From Phocoena phocoena (taxonomy: Eukaryota > Chordata > Mammalia > Artiodactyla > Phocoenidae), in contig NC_089221.1 of NCBI RefSeq assembly GCF_963924675.1, positions 4,523,851-4,587,850 on the forward strand: DNA of 64,000 nt. Direction: 5' to 3'. Numbering within the stretch: position 1 is the stretch's first letter; every line of letters begins with the position of its first letter. Both the position numbers and the translations under genes were made by a program. Under the pieces are notes generated by a model that did not search any database, had not been told where the DNA came from, and saw only the letters and a list, made by a program, of their open reading frames with translations. This document shows positions 38,791-49,612 of the stretch, in pieces.

Positions 38791-39689
38791 TCTAGTGTCA
38801 AGTGTTCTGTGCAGGGAAACAATGTTGCACAACCCTCATCCTTTACATGTAAGGATTAGTTTGTTTTTCATTCAGCCATTAATGATACTACTCCAAGGTG
38901 TAGTCCTCAGTAAGTTATACTAAGAGTCTATCTACCTATTATCTTTCCATCTATCTATCTATCTGCCTTTGTACTTATCTACCTGACTTTAAATATATCC
39001 GTTTACCCTTTGGAAATACTTTGTAGAATTTAATCATGTCCTCAGAAACATTGTACTTATATGTTGTAAAAATTATGAAACTCACAAGCCTAGTGTCAAT
39101 CATGTTCTTTAAACACCAGTGTTACAAAGTGTTCGGCAATATATGAAGACTGTTATTACGTTGTTTCTTTGCTCTTTGTTTTCTGACTTCAGTAATTCTA
39201 GCTCTACCCTGTGATTTCCTATGCAGCTCATTGGTTTTTCCTACTCAGTGTGATGCTTGTACTTACAAAAGCCCTGTGTTCTATGTTGTACAACTTAAAG
39301 AATTCAACTCAACAGACACATATTCGGTTTGTGCCAGGCATTATAAGAACACGGAATGACACTCTGCGAGGTAGCAATCCACAAAGCAGGAGCAGAGAGG
39401 GAAGAGCCAAGAATAAGCAAGAAAGGTAGCAGTGAAGGAGCCCCCAGGGCTACAAAGCAAAGCTTACCAGCCCGGGGGGTTTTATGAAGCTTAGGCCTTT
39501 GGGAGATGAATTGGCTCATAGGAGGCACTGATGGGTAATTCAGGAGAGGCCACAACAAACAGTAGAAAGACAGCAGTGGAACTGGGAATGGTGAGCATTC
39601 CCCCAATTAGGGAAGCAGGGCATCCAAGGAGGAGTAAGAGAAGACGATGTAAAGGTAGGCTTGTTACAAAGGAAAGTGGGGTGAGAAAG

Positions 39690-40230
39690 AAGACAGAAAA
39701 AAAAGAGTAAGATATTTTCTTCATCAATTGCTGCATAACTAACCACCCCAGACCTTAGTGGCATAACCTACAACAACCCAAACAAACAAATGTTTTACTA
39801 TGTCTCATGATTTTATAATTGATTGGGCTCAGCGGGGAGACTCTTCTGCTCCACATGCTTTCAGCTGTAGACATTTGGAGGCTTACACCAGGCTGGAACA
39901 TTCAAGATGGCTCGCTGACTTGGTTGATTGTTGTTGCTGCCAGCTGGGAGCTCAGGTGCATCAGTGTGGGACCTCCGTGTTCCTTCTTGCTGGCCTATTT
40001 TTATGAATGCTTGGGTTGCCTCATGGTGTGCCAGCTGAATTCCAAGGAGGAGAGTTCCAACAGGGCAAGTCCCAATGTGCAAGTGCTTATCCGGTCTCCT
40101 GTTGCATCAACCCTGGTTGATGCAAAAACCAGGGTTTGCCATATCTGGTCATGTAGCAATTGGCCATACCTGGTCACATAGCAATACCCAGTCACATGGC
40201 AGGAGGCCACACATGAATGTGGGTACCAGA
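39690..40230 (+). repeat. Ancient interspersed repeat, family uncertain
   Basis: AATTGCTGCATAACTAACCA CCCC, CTTAGTGGCATAACC, TGGGCTCAGCGGGGAGACTC TTCTGCTCC and ATTCAAGATGGCTC are in the order of a common old mammalian repeat I recognise but cannot name safely. A near-duplicate pair of TGGTCA(T/C)(G/A)TAGCAAT words at 40145-40185 is local. Confidence 0.5.
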
Positions 40231-41592
40231 AGACATGGCACAGTACATACTATCGAGGTACTGACTACCGGAGGTCAAGTTAAAATCTTCAGAGAAAAAA
40301 CTTTTCAGGATCCCAAACAAGTGAAGAAAACAGAAAAGGAAAAACTGAATCCAATAATTTGTAAGCTCACAATAGACTGCAAGCAGGAGTAAAAGGAGTG
40401 AAGGTTCTTACTTGGGTAACTGACAGGATGATCATGTAAGTAACATAAGGTAAGGATTGATTTTGATCAAGCACCTTTGGAGAGTCTACTTATTTATACC
40501 CCATTCCAAACAGATGAACATCTGGTCAACCTGTGAAGGTATTTTCTCATCTAAATGACTCACAGGACATATAAACCCTTCAAATCTCAGGCTGTAAGCA
40601 ATGTCATTACATTTTTTTTTTCTATAGCTACTCACAACCCCCATTGTGAGGGGATAGCTGAAATATGTCGGTTCAGGTGTCTTCCCCCTCGCAATGTTGC
40701 ATCATGGTGCCTATCTTCCAAGTACTGACAGACAGTATTGGCTGCTTGGGACCTTCTGTTCCTTGGTCATCACCAAGCAGGGCTCAGTCATCTCATCCGA
40801 TTTGCCTGCCCTTCATCCAGGCTTTGTCAGTCTACTCCAGTGGAAATGACCCTCACCTGAGGTTAGCTTTCACATTGAGTGACGTTGAGCAAGTCCTCTG
40901 TCACCAATTTATCAAGTGAGGGAACTTGACATGGTAATTTCCAATCTTCCCTTGATGGAAATCTATGATTTCAGTGTAATAAAACATTATAAGTAATCAC
41001 TTAATGCCAACCTCCATGTCTGTATAAAGTCAAACCAAAAAAAAAAAAAAAAAAAAAAAGAAACATGAACTTGACCAGGAAGACTAAACTTAGCTACCCC
41101 CAAATAAAAGTTTTACTATTTATAAAACTGCTAATCATGCATCATGTTTAGATGGGAAAAGTTTATTCACAATGAAAATGTGTATATTAGCAGACAGTTT
41201 TGCTCTCTATGGATTAAAATTCCAGATAGGGATTTTCCCCATCCAAATCATTCAGCCCACTTCCAAATGACAGTTATAATAATATAATGGCATCTGGAAC
41301 GCACAGAGTATTTGCCTTCCTGTAAATATACAAAACTCATGTGAAATGATGAAAGATTAAAATCTGTAAGTGGCCAACATAGCAAAACATGCAGGTTTTC
41401 TCTTTGAGTTTCTGGGCTGCCTCCTAAAATATGTTGAATGACATTTTACCTGAGCAAAAGCATTGAAAAGCTTTGGGTTTTTTCATAGGTAGAAGCAGAA
41501 ATATATAATATTTTCTCCTGTAAACCTGAAAACCGAATCGTTTTAACCTTGTTCTTTCCTTCACCCTGATTGGTTAATTAGGGTCATTGAGA

Positions 41593-41624
<32 letters not shown>

Positions 41625-42467
41625 AACACTGAACATAAAAAAAATAAAAAAAAACTGTGGACACTTTCAAATTATGTCTCTGGGAAATGGCTCCATATGG
41701 CACCTAGACCCTATGAAGTAGTCAGAATTTAGATTGTTGTAAATATTACAAACTTTTGGAAGAAAATGGAGTCTATATAAGGGAAGAGAGCTTTAACAAT
41801 CTCAATGTCACTTAAATGTAGGATAGACAGATAGTGATCCATTCTAGGACATATTCTCCTTAATTTTTAAAATGATACCAAATTACTCTTATAGTCATTA
41901 TTTTTAAGTATCTATTTTAAATGTGATACACTTAAATCTCATTTAAAGGAGTACTTGGAAATGACTGCTGAAACATTGCCTCTGGGTAAGTAATGAAGTT
42001 CTAATCTCAAAGAATATAAATTATATTTTCTTTTTTCACACTTCTCTTTATTTCTTAAGATGTTTATGGTAGAAGTGCAGAAAACAGTAGGACAGGATCA
42101 CATACAGAATTTAATACTTTATACTAAGCCTTGAAGTAAAATTGATTAGAAAGAAATAGTTGAAGTTACTGAAGCAAATACCAAATGTCTAAATTCAACA
42201 CTCCTTCCTCCCCAAATTAGAGCAAAATAACAGGGACTCAAACATAGAACTCAAGCCAAAATTAAAATAATTAAGCTCACAGTCTCCATTCTGCATGCTT
42301 TTGCTGTTTAAATTCTCTATCCTCCCCCATTAACATTTATAATGTAGCAAAAAGTGTCATCTTATACAGTAATGGGAAAAAGAGAGCAAATAATCCATTT
42401 TAAACCTAGAGAAATGATGTTAAACATCACAGAAACAAACTCCATATTGACAAGTTTTGGTCACCAA
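40231..42467. other. AT-rich intergenic DNA, no gene
   Basis: Nothing recognisable except an A-run of 23 (41037-41059) and an (AAAAC)n patch (41592-41628). 40850-40925 weakly resembles a MIR core (GACGTTGAGCAAGTCCTCTG). No coding evidence. Confidence 0.5.
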
Positions 42468-42508
42468 GATTATTGAGTTTTTTTTTTTTTTTTTTTTTTT
42501 TAAACATC

Positions 42509-42514
42509 TTTATT
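42509..42514 (-). promoter_or_regulatory. AATAAA polyadenylation signal of L1-3
   Basis: AATAAA on the minus strand, just upstream of the A-tail. This is the usual weak L1 signal position. Confidence 0.8.
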
Positions 42515-42868
42515 GGGGTATAATTGCTTTACAATGGTGTGTTAGTTTCTGCTTTATAACAAAGGGAATCAGCTATACATATACATATGCTCCCATGTGT
42601 CTTCCCTCTTGCGTCTCCCTCCCTCCCACTCTCCCCATCCCACACTTCCAGGCTGTCACAAAGCACCGAGCTAATATCCCTGTGCCTTGCGGCTGCTTCC
42701 CCCCAGCTATCTACCTTACTACGTTTGTTAGTGTGTATATGTCCATGACTCTCTCTCGCCCTGTCAAAACTCACCCTTCCCCCTCCCCATATCCTCAAGT
42801 CCGTTCTCCAGTAGGTCTGCGTCTTTATTCCTATCTTACCCCTAGGTTCTTCATGACATTTTTTTCCC

Positions 42869-44290
42869 TTAAATTCCATATATATGTGTTAGCATACGGT
42901 ATTTGTCTTTTTCTTTCTGACTTACTTCACTCTGTATGACAGACTCTAGGTCTATCCATCTCATTACAAATAGTTCAATTTCATTTCTTTTTAAGGCTGA
43001 GTAATATTCCATTGTGTATATGTGCCACATCTTCTTTATCCATTCATCCGATGATGGGCGCTTAGGTTGTTTCCATGTCCTGGCTATTGTAAATAGAGCT
43101 GCAATGAACATTTTGGTACATGACTCTTTTTGAATTTTGGTTTTCTCAGGGTATATGCCAAGTAGTGGGATTGCTGGGTCATATGGTAATTCTATTTGTA
43201 GTTTTTTAAGGAACCTCCATACTGTTCTCCACAGTGGCTGAACCAATTCACATTCCCACCAGCAGTGCAAGAGTGTCCCCTTTTCTCCACACCCTCTCCA
43301 GCATTTATTGTTTCTAGATTTTTTGATGATGGCCATTCTGACTGGTGTGAGATGATATCTCATTGTAGTTTTGATTAGCATTTCTCTAATGATTAATGAT
43401 GTTGAGCATTCTTTCATGTGTTTGTTGGCATTCTGTATATCTTCTTTGGAGAAATGTCTATTTAGGTTTTCTGCCCATTTTTGGATGGGGTTGTTTGTTT
43501 TTTTGTTATTGAGCTGCATGAGCTGCTTGTAAATTTTGGAGATTAATCCTTTGTCAGTTGCTTCATTTGCAAATGTTTTCTCCCATTCTGAGGGTTGTCT
43601 TTTGGTCTTGGTTATGGTTTCCTTTGCTGTGCAAAAGCTTTGAAGTTTCATTAGGTCCCATTTGTTTATTTTTGTTTTTATTTCCATTACTCTAGGAGGT
43701 GGGTCAGAAAGGATCTTGCTGTGATTTATGTCATAGAGTGTTCTTCCTATGTTTTCTTCTAAGAGTTTGATAGTTTCTGGCCTTACATTTAGGTCTTTAA
43801 TCCATTTTGAGCTTATTTTTGTGTATGGTGTTAGGGAGTGATCTAATCTCATACTTTTACATGTACCTGTCCAGTTTTCCCAGCACCATTTATTGAAGAG
43901 GCTGTCCTTTCTCCACTGTACATTCCTGCCTCCTTTATCAAAGATAAGGTGTCCATATGTGCGTGGGTTTATCTCTGGGCTTTCTATCCTGTTCCACTGA
44001 TCTATCTTTCTGTTTTTGTGCCAGTACCATACTGTCTTGATTACTGTTGCTTTGTAATATAGTCTAAAGTCAGGGAGCCTTATTCCTCCAGCTCCTTTTT
44101 TCGTTCTCAAGATTGCATTGGCTATTCGGGGTCTTTTGTGTTTCCATACAAATTGCGAAATTTTTTGTCTGTGAAAAATGCCAGTGGTAGTTTGATAGGG
44201 ATTGCATTGAATCTGTAGATTGCTTTGGGGAGTAGAGGCATTTTCACAATGTTGATTCTTCCCATCCAAGAACATGGTATGTCTCTCCAT
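42869..44290 (-). pseudogene. L1-3 ORF2 C-terminal part, out of frame with the N-terminal part
   Basis: A 473-codon open frame. Its first roughly 45 residues are a frame-shifted reading of ORF2. From [19 protein letters not shown] onward (about 44150 and lower) it is the genuine ORF2 C-terminal region, with [19 protein letters not shown], the cysteine-rich motif [18 protein letters not shown] and the terminal [17 protein letters not shown]. Separated from the EN-RT frame by a 1-base deletion near 44370 and a 7-base deletion near 44163, with stops between. Probably not translated. Confidence 0.93.
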
Positions 44291-44318
44291 CTATCTTTAT
44301 CCTCTTTAATTTCTTTCA

Positions 44319-46715
44319 TCAGTGTCTTATAATTTTCTGCATACAGGTCTTTTGTCTCCTTAGTAGGTTTATTCCTAGATATTTTACTCTTTTTGTTGCA
44401 ATGGTAAATGGGAGTGTTTTCTTGATTTCACTTTCAGATTTTTCATCATTAGTATATAGGAATGCCAGAGATTTCTGTGCATTAATTTTGTATCCTGCTA
44501 CTTTACCAAATTCATTGATTAGCTCTAGTAGTTTTCTGGTAGCATCCTTAGGATTCTCTATGTATAGTATCATGTCATCTGCAAACAGTGACAGCTTTAC
44601 TTCTTCTTTTCCGATTTGGATTTCTTTTATTTCCTTTTCTTCTCTGATTGCTGTGGCTAAAACTTCCAAAACTATGTTGAATAAGAGTGGTGAGAGTGGG
44701 CAACCTTGTCTTGTTCCTGATCTTAGTGGAAATGCTTTCAGTTTTTCACCATTGAGGATGATGTTTGCTGTGGGCTTGTCATATATGGCTTTTATTATGA
44801 TTAGGAAAGTTCCCTCTATGCCTACTTTCTGGAGGGTTTTTATCATAAATGGGTGTTGAATTTTGTCGAAAGCTTTCTCTGCATCTATTGAGATGATCAT
44901 ATGGTTTTTCTCCTTCAATTTGTTAATATGGTTTATCACATTGATAGATTTGCGTATATTGAAGAATCCTTGCATTCCTGGAATAAACCCCACTTGATCA
45001 TGGTGTATGATCCTTTTAATGTGCTTTTGGATTCTGTTTGCTAGTATTTTGTTGAGGATTTTTGCATCTATGTTCATCAGTGATATTGGCCTGTAGTTTT
45101 CTTTCTTTGTGACATCCTTGTCTGGTTTTGGTATCAAGGTGATGGTGGCTTCGTAGAAGGAATTTGGGAGTGTTCCTCCCTCTGCTATATTTTGGAAGAG
45201 TTTGAGAAGGATAGGTGTTAGCTCTTCTCTAAACGTTTGATAGAATTCACCTGTGAAGCCATCTGGTCCTGGGCTTTTGTTTGTTGGAAGGTTTTTAATC
45301 ACAGTTTCAATTTCAGTGCTTGTGATTGGTCTGTTCATATTTTCTATTTCTTCCTGATTCAGTCTTGGCAGGTTGTGCATTTCTAAGAATTTTTCCATTT
45401 CTTCCAGATTGTCCATTTTATTGGCATAGAGTTGCTTGTAGTAATCTCTCATGATTTTTTTTATTTCTGCAGTGTCAGTTGTTACTTCTCCTTTTTCATT
45501 TCTAATTCTATTGATTTGAGTCTTCTCCCTTTTTTTCTTGATGAGTCTGGCTAGTGGTTTATCTATTTTGTTTATCTTCTCAAAGAACCAGCTTTTAGTT
45601 TTATTGATCTTTGCTATCGTTTCCTTCATTTCTTTTTCATTTATTTCTGATCTGATTTTTATGATTTCTTTCCTTCTGCTAGCTTTGGGGTTTTTTTGTT
45701 CTTCTTTCTCTAATTGCTTGAGGTGCAAGGTTAGGCTGTTTATTCGAGATGTTTCCTGCTTCTTAAGGTGGGCTTGTATTGCTATAAACTTCCCCCTTAG
45801 AACTGCTTTTGCTGCATCCCATAGGTTTTGGGTCGTTGTGTCTCCATTGTCATTTGTTTCTAGGTATTTTTTTATTTCCTCTTTGATTTCTTCAGTGATC
45901 ACTTCATTATTAAGTAGTGTATTGTTTAGCCTCCATGTGTTTGTATTTTTTACAGATCTTTGCCTGTAATTGATATCTAGTCTCATGGCGTTGTGGTCGG
46001 AAAAGATACTTGATACAATTTCAGTTTTCTTAAATTTACCAAGGCTTGATTTGTGACCCAAGATATGATCTATCCTGGAGAATGTTCCATGAGCACTTGA
46101 GAAAAATGTGTATTCTGTTGTTTTTGGATGGAGTGTCCTATAAATATCAATTAAGTCCATCTTGTTTAATGTATCATTTAAAGCTTGTGTTTCCTTATTT
46201 ATTTTCATTTTGGATGATCTGTCCATGGGTGAAAGTGGGGTGTTAAAGTCCCCTACTATGAATGTGTTACTGTTGATCTCCCCTTTTATGGTTGTTAGTA
46301 TTTGCCTTATGTATTGAGGTGCTCCTATATTGGGTGCATAAATATTTACAATTGTTATATCTTCTTCTTGGATCGATCCCTTGATCATTATGTAGTGTCC
46401 TTCTTTGTCCCTTTTAATAGTCCTTATTTTAAAGTCTATTTTGTCTGATATGAGAATTGCTACTCCAGCTTTCTTTTGGTTTCCATTTGCATGGAATATC
46501 TTTTTCCATCCCCTTACTTTCAGTCTGTATGTGTCTCTAGTTCTGAAGTGGGTCTCTTGTAGACAGCATATATAAGGGTCTTGTTTTTGTATCCATTCAG
46601 CCAATCTGTGTCTTTTGGTGGGAGCATTTAGTCCATTTACATTTAAGGTAATTATCGATATGTATGTTCCTATTTCCATTTTATATATTGTTTTGGGTTC
46701 GCTACTATAGGTCAT
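44319..46715 (-). CDS. L1-3 ORF2, truncated: endonuclease plus reverse transcriptase
   Basis: A 798-codon open frame carrying the two enzymatic domains of LINE-1 ORF2p. The APE-type endonuclease is near residues 15-255 (TLNVNGLN at about 23, CCLQETHF at about 50, [25 protein letters not shown]). The RT follows ([41 protein letters not shown], catalytic FADD at 711-714). The first Met is at 46715. The Met at codon 13 (46679, MEIGTYIS) is the better match to other L1 starts, because the upstream ATG is AAG in L1-1 and L1-2. After GINL the frame shifts, adds [15 protein letters not shown] and stops, losing about 470 C-terminal residues with the cysteine motif. Whether the truncated protein is active is unknown. 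Confidence 0.9.
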   Translation of the reverse strand: MTYSSEPKTIYKMEIGTYISIITLNVNGLNAPTKRHRLAEWIQKQDPYICCLQETHFRTRDTYRLKVRGWKKIFHANGNQKKAGVAILISDKIDFKIRTIKRDKEGHYIMIKGSIQEEDITIVNIYAPNIGAPQYIRQILTTIKGEINSNTFIVGDFNTPLSPMDRSSKMKINKETQALNDTLNKMDLIDIYRTLHPKTTEYTFFSSAHGTFSRIDHILGHKSSLGKFKKTEIVSSIFSDHNAMRLDINYRQRSVKNTNTWRLNNTLLNNEVITEEIKEEIKKYLETNDNGDTTTQNLWDAAKAVLRGKFIAIQAHLKKQETSRINSLTLHLKQLEKEEQKNPKASRRKEIIKIRSEINEKEMKETIAKINKTKSWFFEKINKIDKPLARLIKKKREKTQINRIRNEKGEVTTDTAEIKKIMRDYYKQLYANKMDNLEEMEKFLEMHNLPRLNQEEIENMNRPITSTEIETVIKNLPTNKSPGPDGFTGEFYQTFREELTPILLKLFQNIAEGGTLPNSFYEATITLIPKPDKDVTKKENYRPISLMNIDAKILNKILANRIQKHIKRIIHHDQVGFIPGMQGFFNIRKSINVINHINKLKEKNHMIISIDAEKAFDKIQHPFMIKTLQKVGIEGTFLIIIKAIYDKPTANIILNGEKLKAFPLRSGTRQGCPLSPLLFNIVLEVLATAIREEKEIKEIQIGKEEVKLSLFADDMILYIENPKDATRKLLELINEFGKVAGYKINAQKSLAFLYTNDEKSESEIKKTLPFTIATKRVKYLGINLLRRQKTCMQKIIRH

Positions 46716-46737
46716 TTCCTTCTCTTGTGTTTCGTGT

Positions 46738-47631
46738 CTAGAGAAGTTCCTTTAGCATTTGTTGTAAAGCTGGTTTGGTGGTGCTGAACTCTCTCAGCTT
46801 TTGCTTGTCTGTAAAGGTTTTAATTTCTCCATCAAATGTGAATGAGATCCTTGCTGGGTAGAGTAGTCTTGGTTGCAGGCTATTCTCCTTCATCACTTTC
46901 AGTATGTCCTGCCACTCCCTTCTGGCTTGTAGGGTTTCTGCTGAGAGATCAGCTGTTAACCTTATGGGGATTCCCTTGTGTGTTATTTGTTGTTTTTCCC
47001 TTGCTGCTTTTAATATGCTTTCTTTGTATTTAATTTTTGACAGTTTGATTAATATGTGTCTTGGCGTGTTTCTCCTTGTATTTATCCTGTATGGGACCCT
47101 CTGTGCTTCCTGGACTTGATTATCTATTTCCTTTCCCATATTAGGGAAGTTTTCAACTATAATCTCTTCAAATATTTTCTCAGTCCCTTTCTTTCTTTCT
47201 TCTTCTTCTGGAACCCCTATAATTCGAATGTTGGTGCGTTTCATGTTGTCCCAGAGGTCTCTGAGACTGTCCTCAGTTCTTTTCATTCTTTTTTCTTTAT
47301 TCTGCTCTGCAGTAGTTATTTCCACTACTTTATCTTCCAGGTCACTTATCCGTTCTTCTGCCTCAGTTATTCTGCTATTGATCCTATCTAGAGTGATTTT
47401 AATTTCATTTATTGCATTGTTCATCATTGCTTGTTTCATCTTTAGTTCTTGTAGGTCCTTGTTAACTGTTTCTTGCATTTTGTCCATTCTACTTCCAAGA
47501 TTTCGGATCATCCTTACTATCATTATTCTGAATTCTTTTTCAGGTAGATTGCTTATTTCCTCTTCATTTGTTAGGTCTGGTGGGTTTTTATCTTGCTCCT
47601 TCATCTGCTGTGTGTTTTTCTGTCTTCTCAT
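46738..47631 (-). CDS. L1-3 ORF1, intact RNA-binding protein
   Basis: 297 codons, uninterrupted. ORF1p is the trimeric RNA-binding chaperone of the L1 particle. Visible order: short basic N-terminus ([13 protein letters not shown]), coiled coil at about residues 30-125 with heptad-like [21 protein letters not shown]-like domain from about 133 ([13 protein letters not shown]), then the C-terminal domain ([65 protein letters not shown]). The start matches the L1 context, and the equivalent ATG survives in L1-2 at 33430. It ends 22 bp before the first ATG of ORF2. This is the only fully intact long coding frame of known family in the window. Confidence 0.95.
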   Translation of the reverse strand: MRRQKNTQQMKEQDKNPPDLTNEEEISNLPEKEFRIMIVRMIRNLGSRMDKMQETVNKDLQELKMKQAMMNNAINEIKITLDRINSRITEAEERISDLEDKVVEITTAEQNKEKRMKRTEDSLRDLWDNMKRTNIRIIGVPEEEERKKGTEKIFEEIIVENFPNMGKEIDNQVQEAQRVPYRINTRRNTPRHILIKLSKIKYKESILKAAREKQQITHKGIPIRLTADLSAETLQARREWQDILKVMKENSLQPRLLYPARISFTFDGEIKTFTDKQKLREFSTTKPALQQMLKELL

Positions 47632-48178
47632 TTTGCTTATCTTACTGTGTTTGGGGTCTCCTTTTTGCAGGCTGCACTTTCGTAGTTCCCGTTGTTTTTG
47701 ATGTCTGTCTCCAGTGGCTAAGGTTGTTTCAGTGGGTTGTGTAGGCTTCCTGGTAGAGGGGACTAGTGCCTGTGTTGTGCTGGATGAGGCTGGATCTTGT
47801 CTCTCTAGTGGGCAGGTTCACGTCTGGTGGTGTGTTTTGGGGTGTCTGTGGCCTTATTATGATTTTAGGCAGCCTCTCTGCTAATGGGTGGGGTTGTGTT
47901 CCTGTTTTGCTAGTTGTTTGGCATAGGTTGTCCAGCACTGTGGCTTGCTGGTCGTTGAGTGAAGCTGGGTGCTGGTGTTAAGATGGAGGTCTCTGGGATA
48001 TTTCCACCATTTAATATTATGTGGAGCTGGGAGGTCTCTTGTTGACCAGTGTCCTGAAGTTGGCTCTCCTACCTCAGAGGCAGAGCCCTGACTCCTGGCT
48101 GGAGCATCAAGAGCCTTTCATCCACACAGCTCAGAATAAAAGGGAGAAAAAGTAGGGAGAATTAGTAGAAGTATGAGT

Positions 48179-48294
48179 AAAGAAAGAAGGAAAGGAGGAA
48201 AGGAAGGAAGGAAGAAAGAAGCAAAGAAGGAAAGAAAGGAGGGAGGGAGGGAGGGAGGGAGGAAGGAAGGAAGGAGGGAAAGAAGGAAAAAAGA
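48179..48294. repeat. Purine tract in L1-3 5' UTR
   Basis: (GAAA/GGAA/GGGA)n on the plus strand. An uninterrupted 70-base purine run at 48225-48294 follows a 45-base run at 48179-48223. Corresponds to 33976-34106 in L1-2. Confidence 0.95.
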
Positions 48295-48807
48295 CAGAAA
48301 GAAAGATGATACAGTAAAAATAAAATAAAGTATAATATAGTTATTGAATTAAAAAATATTTAGAAAAAAAAAAAGGGACAGATAGAACCTTAGGACAAAT
48401 GTTGGAAGCAAAGCTATACAGAGAAAATCTTACACAGAAGCATACACATACACCTTCACAAAAAGAGGTAAAGGGGGAAAAATCATAAATCCTGCTCCCT
48501 GAGACCACCTCCTCAATTTGGGGTGATTCGTTGTCTAAAGGAGGGAAGGAAGGAAGGAAAGAAAGAAAGAACGAAGGTAAAGTATAATAAAGTTATTACA
48601 ATTAAACTTAATTATTAAGAAAAAGAATTTAAAAAAAAAAGTCATGGACGGATAGAGCCCTAGGACAAATGGTGGAAGCAAGAGTATACAGACAAGATCT
48701 CACACAGAAGCATACACGTACACATTCACAAAAAGAGGAAAAGGGAAAAAAATCATAGATCTCGCTCCTAAAGTCCACCTCTTCAATTTGGGATCATTCC
48801 TTGTCTA
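48268..48807. repeat. 270-bp tandem duplication in L1-3 5' UTR
   Basis: Two diverged copies, about 48268-48537 and 48538-48807, each running from a purine-rich start through TAGGACAAATG(T/G)TGGAAGC, CACAGAAGCATACAC and CACAAAAAGAGG to CAATTTGGG and TTGTCTA. Equivalent words (CAATTTG at 48514 and 48784) are exactly 270 bp apart. L1-2 has one copy, at about 34060-34345. The copies differ at many positions, so the duplication is not recent. Confidence 0.92.
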
Positions 48808-49099
48808 TTCAGGTATTCCACAGATGCAGGGTATATCAAGTTGATTGTGGAGCTTTAATCCGCTGCTTCTGTGGCTGCTGGGAGAGATTTCCCTTTCTCT
48901 TCTTTGTTCTCACAGCTCACAGGAGCTCAGCTTTGGATTTGGCCCTGCCTCTGCGTGTAGGTCGCTGGAGGGCGTCTGTTTTTTCGCTCAGACAGGACGG
49001 GGTTAAAGGAGCCGCTGATTCGGGGCCTCCGGCTCACTCAGGCCGGGGGTTGGGGGATGGGGGAAGGAGGGGCACTGCGTGCGGGGCGGGCCTGCGGCT

Positions 49100-49142
49100 G
49101 CAGAGGCAGCGTGACGTTGCGGCAGAGGCGGAGTGACGTTGC
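49100..49142. repeat. Duplicated 21-mer with TGACGT motif
   Basis: GCAGAGGCAGCGTGACGTTGC at 49100-49120 and a near copy at 49122-49142. Each carries TGACGT (49112-49117, 49134-49139), a cAMP-response-element half-site-like word. L1-2 has one copy at 34618-34639 in which the word is TGACAT. Function is inferred only from the motif. Confidence 0.9.
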
Positions 49143-49332
49143 ACCAGCCTGAGGCCCGCCGTGCGCTGTCCCGGGGAAGTTGTCCCTGGATCCCAGGAAC
49201 CTGGCAGTGGCGGGCTGCACAGGCTCCGCGGAAGAGGGGTGTGGAGAGTGACCTGTGCTCGCACACAGGCCCCTTGGTGGCCGCAGCAGCAGCCTTAGCG
49301 TCTCCCGCCCGGCTCTTGGGTCCGCGGTTTTA

Positions 49333-49470
49333 GCCGCGGCTCGCGCCCGTCTCTGGGGTTTGCGCTTTCAGCCGCGGCTCGCGCCCGTCTCGGGGGCTCG
49401 CGCCCTCAGCCGCGGCTCGCGCCCGTCTCTGGGGTTCGCGTTTTTAGCCGCGGCTCGCGCCCGTCTCTGG
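49333..49470. repeat. 38-bp GC-rich tandem array in L1-3 5' UTR
   Basis: Three complete 38-bp units (49333-49370, 49371-49408, 49409-49446) and a partial fourth from 49447, each opening GCCGCGGCTCGCGCCCGTCT. A degenerate partial unit precedes (49306-49332). L1-2 has a single equivalent at 34830-34853. Each unit is rich in CpG and contains GCGGCTCGCGCC. Confidence 0.95.
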
Positions 49471-49612
49471 AGTTCCTTTAAGCAGCGCTCTTAAACCCCT
49501 CTCCTCACGCACCAGGAAACAAAGAGGGAAGAAAAAGTCTCTTGCCTCTTCGGCCGGTGCAGGCTTTTCCCCGAACTCCCGGCTAGTCGTGGTGCACTAA
49601 CCCCTTCAGGCT

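Noticed and set aside
38717..38975. Possible CRISPR-like or spaced repeats
   Set aside because: Plain TCTA microsatellite without unique spacers, in a mammalian context.
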